The notes under the pieces were generated by a model. It saw nothing but the letters and a program-made list of their open reading frames with translations, had not been told where the DNA came from and did not search any database. DNA of 30,990 nt from Candidatus Aenigmatarchaeota archaeon. GTDB lineage: Archaea; Aenigmatarchaeota; Aenigmatarchaeia; PWEA01. The stretch is from NCBI GenBank assembly GCA_003550625.1, contig PUKU01000103.1:1-30990 (forward strand), written 5' to 3'. Shown one piece after another: positions 24,067-30,990 of the stretch (its first letter is position 1; each line of letters starts with the position of its first letter). The translations under genes and the position numbers were made by a program.

Positions 24067-26256
24067 ATGGCAAAGAAAAAACTCGCTGAACGTGTAAAAG
24101 AACTCATGACAAAACAGAAATACATAAGAAACATAGGGACTGCAGCACACATAGACCACGGAAAGACAACCCTAACCGATAATCTTCTCGCAGGAGCAGG
24201 TATGATATCCGATGAGCTCGCAGGACAACAGCTTTTCATGGACTATGACGACCAGGAACAGGAAAGGGGAATTACAATATATTCAGCAAATGTATCGATG
24301 GTACACAGGTTCAATGAGGACGACTATCTGATAAATCTGATAGACACACCGGGCCATGTTGACTTCGGAGGAGATGTTACAAGAGCAATGAGGGCCGTCG
24401 ATGGAGTAATAATACTTGCATGTGCCGTAGAAGGCGTTATGCCACAGACCGAAACGGTTATACAGCAGGCACTGAAGGAAAGGGTTAAGCCAGTCCTTTT
24501 CATAAACAAGGTCGATCGGCTCATAAACGAACTGGAAATGGATGCCAAAGGAATGCAGGAAAAGTTTATGAAGATAATAAGAGAGGTCAACAACCTCATA
24601 AGGAAGTATGCAGAGGAAGACTACAAGAAAAAATGGACTGTTTCGGTAGATGACGGTTCTGTTATGTTTGGTTCCGCACTGAAGAACTGGGCAATATCAA
24701 AGCCCTACATGGATGAGACAGGCATAACATTCAAGGACATACAGGAAAAGTGCTCGAAGAAAGAACACAAGGAGCTTTGGAAGGAAGCACCACTTCACAG
24801 GATAGTTCTAAATGGAATAATAAGACATCTACCAAACCCTGAAAAGGCACAGAACTACAGGATACCCAAGATATGGCCAGGTGATCCGGAATCGGAAATA
24901 GGAAAGGATATGAAAAAATGTAATGCAGAAGGAAAGCTTGCTGCCATAACAACAAAGGTATACGATGATCCGCACGCGGGATCCGTTGCCACAGGCAGGG
25001 TTTTCTCCGGGCGTCTGAAGGAAGGACAGGAGGTACATCTCGTTGGACAGCACAAAGAGGAAAGAGTCCAGCAGGTCTGTGTTTACAAGGGACAGGAAAG
25101 GGTCCCAATGGAAGAGGTCCAGGCTGGTAATATAATAGGCCTGGTAGGTGTCTCGGGTGCCTTTTCAGGCGAAACAATATGCAGTCCCGAGTACAAGATA
25201 GAACCCTTCGAGGAGATAAAACATGTATTCGAACCGGTTGTAACGAAGGCAGTAGAAGCAAAAAGAACAAGGGATCTACCTGATCTGGTACAGTTCCTTC
25301 GTAAGATCAGCAGGGAGGATCCTACACTGGAAGTGGATATAGATGAGGAAACAGGGGAACACCTTGTGTCTGGACTTGGTGAACTTCACATACAGGCAAA
25401 GGTTGAGAAGGGTCTCAAGAACGAGGGAATACCGGTTGAAAGCTCAAAGCCTATCGTTGTATACAGGGAGACAGTAAAGAACAAGAGCAAGACCTTCGAA
25501 GGCAAGAGTCCCAACAAACACAACAAGTTCTACTTCGAGGTAGAGCCTCTGGATGACAAAATATACCAGGCAATAGTAGACGGAGAGATAGAAGAAGGGG
25601 AGTACAAGGGCAAGGACAGCGACCTCTCCAACAAGCTCAAGGATCTTGGAATGGAAGACGAAGACGCAGAGGGAGTAGAGCTGATAAAGGAGAAGAACAT
25701 ATTTACCGATGCTACAAAGGGCATACAGTATCTAAACGACACAATAGAACTAGTCCGAGAAGCTGTGAGTAAAAGAATAGATGAGGGACCGCTTGCAAGG
25801 GAACCGTGTTCAAAAATGCTCATAAGGCTAGTGGATGCAAAGCTACATGAAGACGCGATACACAGAGGTCCTGCACAGGTCATGCCTGCTGTGAGGTCCG
25901 CAGTAAACAACGGTATACTTAGCTCAAATGCAACACTACTTGAACCCAAGCAGATACTCCGTGTTGAATCACCACAGGAACACATGGGAAGTGCTATGAC
26001 AGAGGTCCAGAACCGGAGAGGAGAGGTTGTAAACGTGGACACTGAGGAAGGAGTTGCAGTTCTAACTGTAAAGTTACCCGTCGAAGAGATGTTTGGCTTC
26101 GAGGGTGAACTAAAGTCGTGCACTGAGGGTAAAGGATTCTACTATCTCAAGGATGTACTTTTCGAGTACATGCCCGACAGCCTTAGAACCGAAAGGATAA
26201 AGGACATCAGAGAAAGGAAAGGCCTGGGTAAAGAAATTCCACAACCAGGTGCATGA
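24067..26256 (+). CDS. fusA: Translation elongation factor EF-2
   Basis: A 729-residue GTPase that drives translocation of the ribosome. G motifs: AHIDHGKTTL (G1), the RGITI segment (G2), DTPGHVDF (G3), NKVDRL (G4). Domain II and domains III-V have normal archaeal length. The diphthamide site is conserved in HEDAIHRGPAQV, so the His can be modified and would be a target of ADP-ribosylating toxins. The ATG follows GGTGATATC. Third gene of the S12-S7-EF-2 unit; EF-1A follows after its own promoter. Confidence 0.97.
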   Translation: MAKKKLAERVKELMTKQKYIRNIGTAAHIDHGKTTLTDNLLAGAGMISDELAGQQLFMDYDDQEQERGITIYSANVSMVHRFNEDDYLINLIDTPGHVDFGGDVTRAMRAVDGVIILACAVEGVMPQTETVIQQALKERVKPVLFINKVDRLINELEMDAKGMQEKFMKIIREVNNLIRKYAEEDYKKKWTVSVDDGSVMFGSALKNWAISKPYMDETGITFKDIQEKCSKKEHKELWKEAPLHRIVLNGIIRHLPNPEKAQNYRIPKIWPGDPESEIGKDMKKCNAEGKLAAITTKVYDDPHAGSVATGRVFSGRLKEGQEVHLVGQHKEERVQQVCVYKGQERVPMEEVQAGNIIGLVGVSGAFSGETICSPEYKIEPFEEIKHVFEPVVTKAVEAKRTRDLPDLVQFLRKISREDPTLEVDIDEETGEHLVSGLGELHIQAKVEKGLKNEGIPVESSKPIVVYRETVKNKSKTFEGKSPNKHNKFYFEVEPLDDKIYQAIVDGEIEEGEYKGKDSDLSNKLKDLGMEDEDAEGVELIKEKNIFTDATKGIQYLNDTIELVREAVSKRIDEGPLAREPCSKMLIRLVDAKLHEDAIHRGPAQVMPAVRSAVNNGILSSNATLLEPKQILRVESPQEHMGSAMTEVQNRRGEVVNVDTEEGVAVLTVKLPVEEMFGFEGELKSCTEGKGFYYLKDVLFEYMPDSLRTERIKDIRERKGLGKEIPQPGA

Positions 26257-26280
26257 AGCTTATAAGCTAGTATTTATAAA
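26257..26280 (+). promoter_or_regulatory. EF-1A promoter region with palindromic box
   Basis: A perfect 12-base palindrome AGCTTATAAGCT begins at the EF-2 stop codon, and a second TATA box, GTATTTATAAAG, follows at 26269-26280. Either could drive EF-1A, whose ATG is 60-75 bases downstream and has the strong ribosome site AAGGAGGTG. A separate promoter for the most abundant protein of the set is expected. Confidence 0.5.
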
Positions 26281-26339
26281 GGAATAATACATATTACAAA
26301 AGGGGTATTAATCCCATAGTTCAAAAAGGAGGTGTGAAT

Positions 26340-27608
26340 ATGGCAGAAAAACCACATTTGAACCTAGTCACGATAGGTCATGTAGACCACGGTAAGTCCA
26401 CACTAGTAGGACACCTGCTCTACAGCACAGGAAACCTACCGGAAAAGGAGTACAAGAAGCTCGAAGAAGCAGCAAAGGAGGCTGGAAAGGAAACTTTCGG
26501 CTTTGCGTTTGCTATGGACACAGTCAAAGAAGAAAGAGAAAGAGGGGTTACAATAGACGTAGCCCACACGGAGTTCGACACGGACAACTACAACTTCACG
26601 GTTATAGACGCACCGGGTCATAGAGACTTCGTCAAGAACATGATTACAGGAGCTTCACAGGCTGACGCTGCAATACTTGTTGTATCAGGCAAGGACGGCG
26701 TCCAGGACCAGACCAAGGAACACAGTTACCTTGCAAAGGTTCTCGGAGTCAACGAGCTGATTGTAGCCATCAACAAGATGGACACGGTAGACTATGCAGA
26801 GGACAAGTTCGAAGCAGCAAAGAAGGAAGCAACAGATCTCCTAAAGAGCATTGGTTTCAAGACCGACGGAATTCCTTTCATACCGACTTCGGCCTACAAG
26901 GGCGATAACATCGCAGAGGACAAGGGCAACATGGACTGGTACGATGGACCAACTATGGTAGAAGCACTCGACAGTCTAGAAGAACCGACCAAGCCTATAG
27001 AAAAGCCTTTGAGGATTCCAATACAGGACGTCTACAGCATCACAGGTGTAGGAACAGTTCCTGTAGGAAAGGTCGAAACAGGTAAAATCAAGAAGGGTGA
27101 CAAGATTCTCTTCTTACCTTCGAATGCAACAGGCGAGGTCAAGTCTGTAGAGATGCATCACAAGGAAGTCGGAGAAGCACAAGCTGGTGACAACATAGGA
27201 TTTAACACAAGAGGCATATCAAAGAACGACATCAAAAGAGGAGACGTAGCTTGCAGCCCAGACAATCCTGTTACGGTAGCAAAGGAGTTCAGAGCTCAGA
27301 TAATAGTGATGGGTCATCCGAATGTGATTGCCGAAGGTTACACGCCTGTTTTCCACTGTAACACCGCACAGATAGCTTCCAAGTTCGTAAAACTTGAGAA
27401 GAAGATGGACGCAAAGACAGGTGAGGTAGTGGAAGAGAATCCTGACTACTTGAAGACAGGTGATTCCGCAGTGGTCAAGATCAGGCCGACTGAACCCATG
27501 GCAATAGAGACACAGAAGGAGTTCCCCGAGCTCAGCCGGTTTGCAATCAGAGACATGGGCAAGACCGTGGCCGCAGGTATCTGCATAGAAGTGACAGAAG
27601 AGGCCTAA
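26340..27608 (+). CDS. tuf: Translation elongation factor EF-1A
   Basis: A 422-residue GTPase that carries aminoacyl-tRNA to the ribosome. G1 is GHVDHGKST, followed by RGVTIDVAHTEFDT (G2), DAPGHRDF (G3) and NKMD (G4). Domain II has IPIQDVYSITGVGTVPVGKVETG, and domain III ends with FAIRDMGKTVAAGICIEV. The length is normal for archaea. The ATG at 26340 is chosen over a GTG six bases upstream because AAGGAGGTG lies five bases before it. Confidence 0.97.
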   Translation: MAEKPHLNLVTIGHVDHGKSTLVGHLLYSTGNLPEKEYKKLEEAAKEAGKETFGFAFAMDTVKEERERGVTIDVAHTEFDTDNYNFTVIDAPGHRDFVKNMITGASQADAAILVVSGKDGVQDQTKEHSYLAKVLGVNELIVAINKMDTVDYAEDKFEAAKKEATDLLKSIGFKTDGIPFIPTSAYKGDNIAEDKGNMDWYDGPTMVEALDSLEEPTKPIEKPLRIPIQDVYSITGVGTVPVGKVETGKIKKGDKILFLPSNATGEVKSVEMHHKEVGEAQAGDNIGFNTRGISKNDIKRGDVACSPDNPVTVAKEFRAQIIVMGHPNVIAEGYTPVFHCNTAQIASKFVKLEKKMDAKTGEVVEENPDYLKTGDSAVVKIRPTEPMAIETQKEFPELSRFAIRDMGKTVAAGICIEVTEEA

Positions 27609-27668
27609 AACCTCTCAATTTTTTATTTTACCCCATTTATCTATTTTATCGGTGAGACCAATCACCAA

Positions 27669-27681
27669 AAGGTATTTAAAT
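27669..27681 (+). promoter_or_regulatory. TATA box of S10
   Basis: AAGGTATTTAAATTC lies about 40 bases before the S10 ATG and after a T-rich stretch (TTTTTTATTTTA) that may end the EF-1A message. Confidence 0.4.
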
Positions 27682-27716
27682 TCTAACCTTCCAAAGTCGT
27701 ATGCCGTTGTGATACA

Positions 27717-28040
27717 ATGCCAGGTAAAGCAAGGATAAATTTGGCTGGAAAGGACCACGAGGTCCTTGAAGAGATATGCCGTAGAATAACCTCTATAGCA
27801 GAAAAGTACGGCGTTGCATACTCTGGACCCATCCCATTTCCAACAAAGAAACTAAGGGTACCTGTTATGAAGACCCCATCCGGACAGGGTACCGGCCACG
27901 GAAATGCAACCTGGGACCACTACGAGCTTAGGATACACAAGCGACTGATAGAGATGGAGGCAAACAAACGGGCTCTCAGAAGGATAATGGGAACAGACAT
28001 ACCCGAAGAAGTAAACATAGAGATAGAGCTTGAGGATTAA
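27717..28040 (+). CDS. rps10: Ribosomal protein S10 (uS10)
   Basis: A 107-residue small-subunit head protein. RINLAGKDHEVLEEICRRITSIAEKYGVAYSGPIPFPTKKLRVPV and HYELRIHKRLIEM match archaeal S10 (S20e). Its place directly after EF-1A is the standard archaeal order. A TATA box precedes it, so it may also be transcribed alone. Confidence 0.96.
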   Translation: MPGKARINLAGKDHEVLEEICRRITSIAEKYGVAYSGPIPFPTKKLRVPVMKTPSGQGTGHGNATWDHYELRIHKRLIEMEANKRALRRIMGTDIPEEVNIEIELED

Positions 28041-28119
28041 AATACATTTTCTCCGTGCGACACAAACCAGAACATAAAGACTTATAAGTTTTTGTATATA
28101 GTCATTAACTGGTGACAAT

Positions 28120-28362
28120 ATGAAAAGAAAGATCGCTGTTGTCATGAACAGACCCCGAAGGAAGAAAGTTTCTGCAAATACAACGCTTTATCCCATAGGT
28201 AGCACCAACTGCGCCAGATCTGGTACGGAGGTAAGTTACGGGGACGATGGTATCCCCGGAAACTCAACATACGAACAAGTACTTTCGGACGACAGGGAGA
28301 CCGATAATTCAGAAGTTTACGTGGACCTCGACTGTGGGAATCCAACATATTTCAGAACTTGA
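28120..28362 (+). CDS. Small orphan protein, hypothetical
   Basis: An 80-residue frame starting MKRKIAVVMNRPRRKK, with a basic first 20 residues and an acidic C-terminal half (SDDRETDNSEVYVDLDCG); two Cys. I do not recognise it. Support for a real gene comes from a TATA-like CTTATAAGTTTTT about 30-40 bases upstream, GGTGA before the ATG and neighbour-like codon use. Against it, there is no recognised homologue and the reverse strand is also open. It stands alone between S10 and tRNA-Ser. Confidence 0.45.
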   Translation: MKRKIAVVMNRPRRKKVSANTTLYPIGSTNCARSGTEVSYGDDGIPGNSTYEQVLSDDRETDNSEVYVDLDCGNPTYFRT

Positions 28363-28410
28363 TTTCTCCATATGATTAAGTTTCCAGTTGTTTGTTCCAC
28401 TTCGGTAAAG

Positions 28411-28420
28411 ATTTTAAATA
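28411..28420 (+). promoter_or_regulatory. TATA box of tRNA-Ser
   Basis: ATTTTAAATA is centred about 30 bases before the first base of the tRNA. Confidence 0.55.
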
Positions 28421-28485
28421 AACACTGAACAATATTCTTGGCTATGCTGGGGTAGCGAAGTCTGGCCCAACGCGCCGGCCTGGAA

Positions 28486-28510
28486 ATATCCACCACATGG
28501 ATTACCATAA
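28486..28510 (+). other. Anticodon-loop intron of tRNA-Ser
   Basis: 25 bases after position 37. The inner hairpin is ATCCA-CCACA-TGGAT, with TGG/CCA outside it and A-rich bulges on both strands, giving a slightly relaxed bulge-helix-bulge. Confidence 0.75.
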
Positions 28511-28526
28511 AGCCGGTGTGCCTTGT

Positions 28527-28561
28527 AGGCTGACGTGCCCAGTTGCACGTCCTCTGAGGAA
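28527..28561 (+). other. Variable-arm intron of tRNA-Ser
   Basis: 35 bases with a strong inner hairpin GACGTGC-CCAGTT-GCACGTC. The junction is a textbook bulge-helix-bulge: exon helix TGTG/CACA, three-base 3' bulge AAG, four-pair helix CCTT/GAGG, three-base 5' bulge GTA. Cutting after the second base of each bulge gives a normal variable arm. Confidence 0.72.
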
Positions 28562-28639
28562 GCACACGGGGGTTCAAATCCCTCCCCCAGCGCCACTTTC
28601 AAAACCTTTAAATACCTTTTCTTCTAAAGTATGGATGTC

Positions 28640-28697
28640 TCTCGACACCGTTGGAGTTTCGTTACGGAAAGACCGTCTTTCCGGGACAGAACGATAG
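28640..28697 (+). ncRNA. Possible small RNA between tRNA-Ser and L3
   Basis: CCTTTAAATACC at about 28610-28620 could start a transcript near 28640. The stretch holds an eight-pair hairpin CGGAAAGA-CCG-TCTTTCCG (28665-28683) inside TCGTT/AACGA, with an ACA three bases after the hairpin, loosely recalling an H/ACA guide RNA. No target match was tested. It may be only leader sequence. Confidence 0.2.
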
Positions 28698-28736
28698 AAC
28701 CTGATCCACTGCTCGTACAGGCGCCTAGCCTAGAAA

Positions 28737-28798
28737 GTATTATAAATACCAGAAACCGTGGTCGTTTAGTGTCATCGGACCACAGGTTTTAAAAGGTT
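28737..28798 (+). promoter_or_regulatory. Promoter and leader hairpin of the L3 operon
   Basis: A TATA box inside the inverted repeat GTATT-ATA-AATAC (28737-28749) is followed by a hairpin GTGGTC/GACCAC (28758-28783) and a second TATA-like GGTTTTAAAAGG (28786-28797), the last about 35-45 bases before the L3 ATG. If the first promoter is used, the hairpin lies in the leader and could be a site of ribosomal-protein feedback; if the second is used, the leader is short. Confidence 0.4.
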
Positions 28799-28830
28799 TA
28801 CGTGGTAAAAGATAGAAGTTAGGTGGTAAT

Positions 28831-29790
28831 ATGGCCAAGGTAAGAAAACCGAGGAAAGGATCGAAGGGAATGTGGCCCAGGAAGAGGGCTAGACGTATCT
28901 ATCCTTCGATAAACTCCTGGGTCGAAACCGATGAGTGCAAACCACTTGTCTTTGCCGGTTACAAGGCTGGCATGACACAGGTCACCATGAAAGATCTGAG
29001 AAAAACCTCACCGACCAAGAACCAGATTATTTCTGCTCCCGTAACTGTTTTCGATATACCTCCACTTTTCGTAATAGGTGCAAGGCTTTACAGGAACACG
29101 GACAAAGGATACGAGGCCGTGGAGGACGTAGGCGCAGACGAAGACGATGTCCCCAAGGATATCCGAAAACATGTACATATACCACACAGTAAGGATTTCG
29201 ACGAGGAAGGAGATATGATAAGGTTGGTTGTATGCACACAGCCCAGAAGAAGTGGTCTCGGTAAGAAGAAGCCTGAGGTTTTCGAAGTTCCGCTTGGAGG
29301 AAGTTTCCAAGAACAAAAGGAGTTCACCGAAGACAGGATAGGAGATGAAATAAAGGTAGGGGAAGTGTTCGAAGAAGGAGAGTTTCTGGACTCCGTTGCC
29401 ATAACAAAGGGTAAGGGCTTCCAGGGAACTGTTAAAAGATACGGCACAACCATAGACAGAAGAAAGGATGAGAAAAGAAGGCACATAGGAAGTATGGGAG
29501 CAAGAGGACAGGGAAGAGTCCTTCACACTGCACCACAGCCAGGACAACATGGGTTCCACAGAAGGACCGATGAATGTAAACATTTCATAGGTACCTTCGA
29601 GAAGGACGAAGTAAATCCGGTGGACGGTTTCAACAACTACGGCTTGATCAAGGAAGATGCCATGCTGTTAAAGGGAAGCACACCTGGACCCAAAAAAAGA
29701 CTTGTTCTTTTCAGAAAAAGTCTGAAGAACGACGGAAAGCTGCCTGTGGAAATAAAGAAAATAAAGACATCAAGCCAACAGGGTGTATGA
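28831..29790 (+). CDS. rpl3: Ribosomal protein L3 (uL3)
   Basis: A 319-residue large-subunit protein, close to the normal archaeal length (about 340). It starts with a basic tail (VRKPRKGSKGMWPRKRARRIYP). FAGYKAGMTQV, VAITKGKGFQGTVKRYG, RRHIGSMGARGQGRVLHTAPQPGQHGFHRRTDE and KGSTPGPKKRLVLFR are family hallmarks near the peptidyl-transferase centre. Residues 95-120 are notably acidic. AGGTGGTA precedes the ATG. It leads the L3-L4-L23-L2 operon. Confidence 0.97.
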   Translation: MAKVRKPRKGSKGMWPRKRARRIYPSINSWVETDECKPLVFAGYKAGMTQVTMKDLRKTSPTKNQIISAPVTVFDIPPLFVIGARLYRNTDKGYEAVEDVGADEDDVPKDIRKHVHIPHSKDFDEEGDMIRLVVCTQPRRSGLGKKKPEVFEVPLGGSFQEQKEFTEDRIGDEIKVGEVFEEGEFLDSVAITKGKGFQGTVKRYGTTIDRRKDEKRRHIGSMGARGQGRVLHTAPQPGQHGFHRRTDECKHFIGTFEKDEVNPVDGFNNYGLIKEDAMLLKGSTPGPKKRLVLFRKSLKNDGKLPVEIKKIKTSSQQGV

Positions 29791-29791
29791 T

Positions 29792-30589
29792 ATGGTAAAG
29801 ATTTTATCAAAGGACGGAGAAGAGGCTGGAAAAATAGAGCTACCTGAGGTTTTCGAAGAAGACCATAGGCCGGATCTGATAAAGAGGGCCGTCGAATATT
29901 ACCAGTCCAGAAGAAGGCAGAGGTACGGTGCAGATAAAAGAGCAGGTATGAAGACATCGGCACACTACGAGGGATCAAGACATGTGGATCCCAATAGCAT
30001 GATGATGAATAGAGAGATGTCCAGGATGCCAAGAGAGCACGGAGACACGGCACGCAGGTTCAGGGCTATGCTTGCTCCCCACGCCGTGGGTGGTATAAAG
30101 GCACACCCACCGAAGGCCGAAAAGGATAGAAGCAAAAAGATGAATAAAAAGGAAATGCTAAAGGCAACCAGAAGTGCTATAGCATCCACTGCTTCCGAGG
30201 AGGCTGTCAGAGAAAGAAACCACAGGTTTGACTGTCAACTTCCCATAGTAGCAGAGGACGGAATACAGTCATTCAAAAAGACTTCGGAGGTAGAAAGTTT
30301 TTTAAGAGATATAGGGCTTGATGAGGAACTGGAAAGGGCCAGACACAAGAAGGTAAGAAGCGGAAAAGGTAAGATGAGAGGACGGAGGTACAAGAGAAAG
30401 AAGTCCATACTGATCGTATTCGATGAGGACCAAGGTATAAAAAAATCTACAAGAAATATACCCGGTGTTGAGGCTGTAAAGGTCGATGATCTCAACTCGG
30501 AGATACTATCACCCGGAGCCCACGGGTCAAGACTCACCGTTTACACGGAGTCGGCGATCAAAAGGATAGACGAGAGGTGGAGCGCTTGA
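29792..30589 (+). CDS. rpl4: Ribosomal protein L4 (uL4)
   Basis: A 265-residue protein lining the exit tunnel. IELPEVFEEDHRPDLIKRAVEYYQSRRRQRYG is the archaeal/eukaryotic start, with the tunnel loop (GMKTSAHYEGSRH...GAHP-like region) and a C-terminal KKSILIVFDEDQGIKKSTRNIPGVEAVKVDDLNSEILSPGAHG. The ATG at 29792 lies one base after the L3 stop; a GTG at 29783 is possible but would overlap the GGTG ribosome site. In bacteria L4 also represses its own operon; this is not known here. Confidence 0.96.
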   Translation: MVKILSKDGEEAGKIELPEVFEEDHRPDLIKRAVEYYQSRRRQRYGADKRAGMKTSAHYEGSRHVDPNSMMMNREMSRMPREHGDTARRFRAMLAPHAVGGIKAHPPKAEKDRSKKMNKKEMLKATRSAIASTASEEAVRERNHRFDCQLPIVAEDGIQSFKKTSEVESFLRDIGLDEELERARHKKVRSGKGKMRGRRYKRKKSILIVFDEDQGIKKSTRNIPGVEAVKVDDLNSEILSPGAHGSRLTVYTESAIKRIDERWSA

Positions 30590-30849
30590 AAAGACCATTG
30601 GATATAATACAGTATCCGCATCTCACGGAGAAGTCCGTAAACATGGTAGAGGAGGAAAACAAACTCGTGTTCATAGTCGACGAGAAGTCCAACAAGGAAC
30701 AGGTAAAGTGGGCAGTAGAAAAGGAGTTCGGAGTCACTATAGTAGATGTAAAAACCATGAATACCATGAAAGGAAACAAAAAAGCCATAGTGAAACTATC
30801 CAAAGAAGACAATGCAATAGACATAGCAACAAGATTGGGTATGCTTTAG
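30586..30849 (+). CDS. rpl23: Ribosomal protein L23 (uL23)
   Basis: An 87-residue protein at the tunnel exit, a docking site for SRP54. DIIQYPHLTEKSVNMVEEENKLVFIVDEKSNKEQVKWAVEKEFGVTIVDVKTMN is the family core. The best start is TTG at 30586, which shares bases with the L4 stop (TTGA) and has GAGGTGG five bases upstream; the GTG at 30577 lies inside that site. The same TTGA arrangement occurs at 2657. Confidence 0.93.
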   Translation: MKRPLDIIQYPHLTEKSVNMVEEENKLVFIVDEKSNKEQVKWAVEKEFGVTIVDVKTMNTMKGNKKAIVKLSKEDNAIDIATRLGML

Positions 30850-30859
30850 GCTGATATAC

Positions 30860-30990
30860 ATGCCAAAAAGAACAAGATCAAGGAGGATGGGAAGTAGCAG
30901 AAACATACGCACCCCCAGTCACAGGTACGATAAGGTAGCAGACTTCGACGATGTAGAAGGAGAGATTGTTGATATAGTACACGATCCGGC
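30860..30990 (+). CDS. rpl2: Ribosomal protein L2 (uL2), N-terminal part
   Basis: The first 43 codons of L2, cut by the window edge. MPKRTRSRRMGS...TPSHRYDK and GEIVDIVHDP are the conserved archaeal N-terminus of this peptidyl-transferase-centre protein. The ATG is ten bases after the L23 stop codon, so it continues the operon in the usual L3-L4-L23-L2 order. Confidence 0.94.
   Translation, partial: MPKRTRSRRMGSSRNIRTPSHRYDKVADFDDVEGEIVDIVHDP

Larger units (their letters stand above)
28446..28595 (+). tRNA. tRNA-Ser(GGA) with two introns
   Basis: The acceptor GCTGGGG pairs with CCCCAGC, followed by G73 and an encoded CCA (28593-28595). The D stem begins GCG/CGC, and the anticodon stem CCGGC/GCCGG holds CTGGAA plus A38 (anticodon GGA). 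The T arm is GGGGG-TTCAAAT-CCCTC. Between the anticodon and T arms lie 51 bases, far more than a serine variable arm, because of a second intron. Removing 25 bases (28486-28510) and 35 bases (28527-28561) leaves 87 nt, a normal tRNA-Ser with variable arm TGTGC-CTTGT-GCACA. Confidence 0.88.

Noticed and set aside
24731..25270. 179-codon minus-strand frame inside EF-2
   Set aside because: Mirror of a strongly conserved coding sequence.
28497..28697. 66-codon frame over tRNA-Ser
   Set aside because: It overlaps the tRNA 3' half and has no promoter or ribosome site of its own.

Overview
This is an archaeal chromosome segment. The evidence is a 16S rRNA with the archaeal 5' end (ATTCCGGTTGATCCTGCCGG), TATA boxes 24-32 bases before leaderless starts, intron-bearing tRNAs, archaeal ribosomal proteins, SRP54, EF-2 and EF-1A, and genes for archaeal ether lipids. 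Superoxide reductase and rubrerythrin without catalase or superoxide dismutase suggest an anaerobe. Frequent ATA (Ile) and AGA/AGG (Arg) codons are compatible with a thermophile. The lineage cannot be fixed from the sequence alone; an early-branching euryarchaeal or DPANN-like group is a guess.

Layout. 1-1655: lipid head-group and CDP-archaeol genes with a DUF63 membrane protein. 1756-3043: an oxidative-stress run (rubrerythrin, superoxide reductase, stand-alone LigD-type 3'-phosphoesterase), then tRNA-Arg. 3157-4650: bifunctional-nuclease-like protein, DUF429 protein and a possible A24 peptidase. 4730-7195: SRP54, a YIP1 membrane protein and an MJ0936-type phosphodiesterase. 7256-8669: a small GTPase, a DUF2073 protein and a zinc ribbon, matching the arvABC/oapABC extracellular-vesicle locus. 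8768-9324: a DUF5320/DUF134 pair of different codon use behind a 20-base palindrome. 9374-10735: HisRS followed by its own tRNA-His.

10736-16758 is the rRNA region: tandem promoters, 16S, tRNA-Ala(UGC), two possible structured RNAs, 23S and RNase P RNA. There is no 5S. The spacer tRNA-Ala carries three introns (D loop, anticodon loop, T loop), and removing them gives exactly 73 nt with the G3:U70 alanine identity pair. A tRNA-Ser(GGA) at 28446 carries two introns, one in the variable arm.

17171-22451 holds the most unusual protein-coding locus: a P-loop NTPase overlapping a RimK-like ATP-grasp ligase on the plus strand, facing a minus-strand operon of an MscS-like channel fused to a C39-type cysteine peptidase, a degenerate ATP-grasp protein and an intact ATP-grasp ligase. 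It could be a peptide or metabolite ligation and export system.

22535-30990 is translation: two small zinc-ribbon genes, S12-S7-EF-2-EF-1A-S10, a small orphan gene, tRNA-Ser, and the start of the L3-L4-L23-L2 operon, which runs off the window. Translation is mixed: many genes have a GGAGGTG-type site complementary to the 16S 3' end (GATCACCTCC), others look leaderless, and two genes use TTG starts overlapping the previous stop codon.
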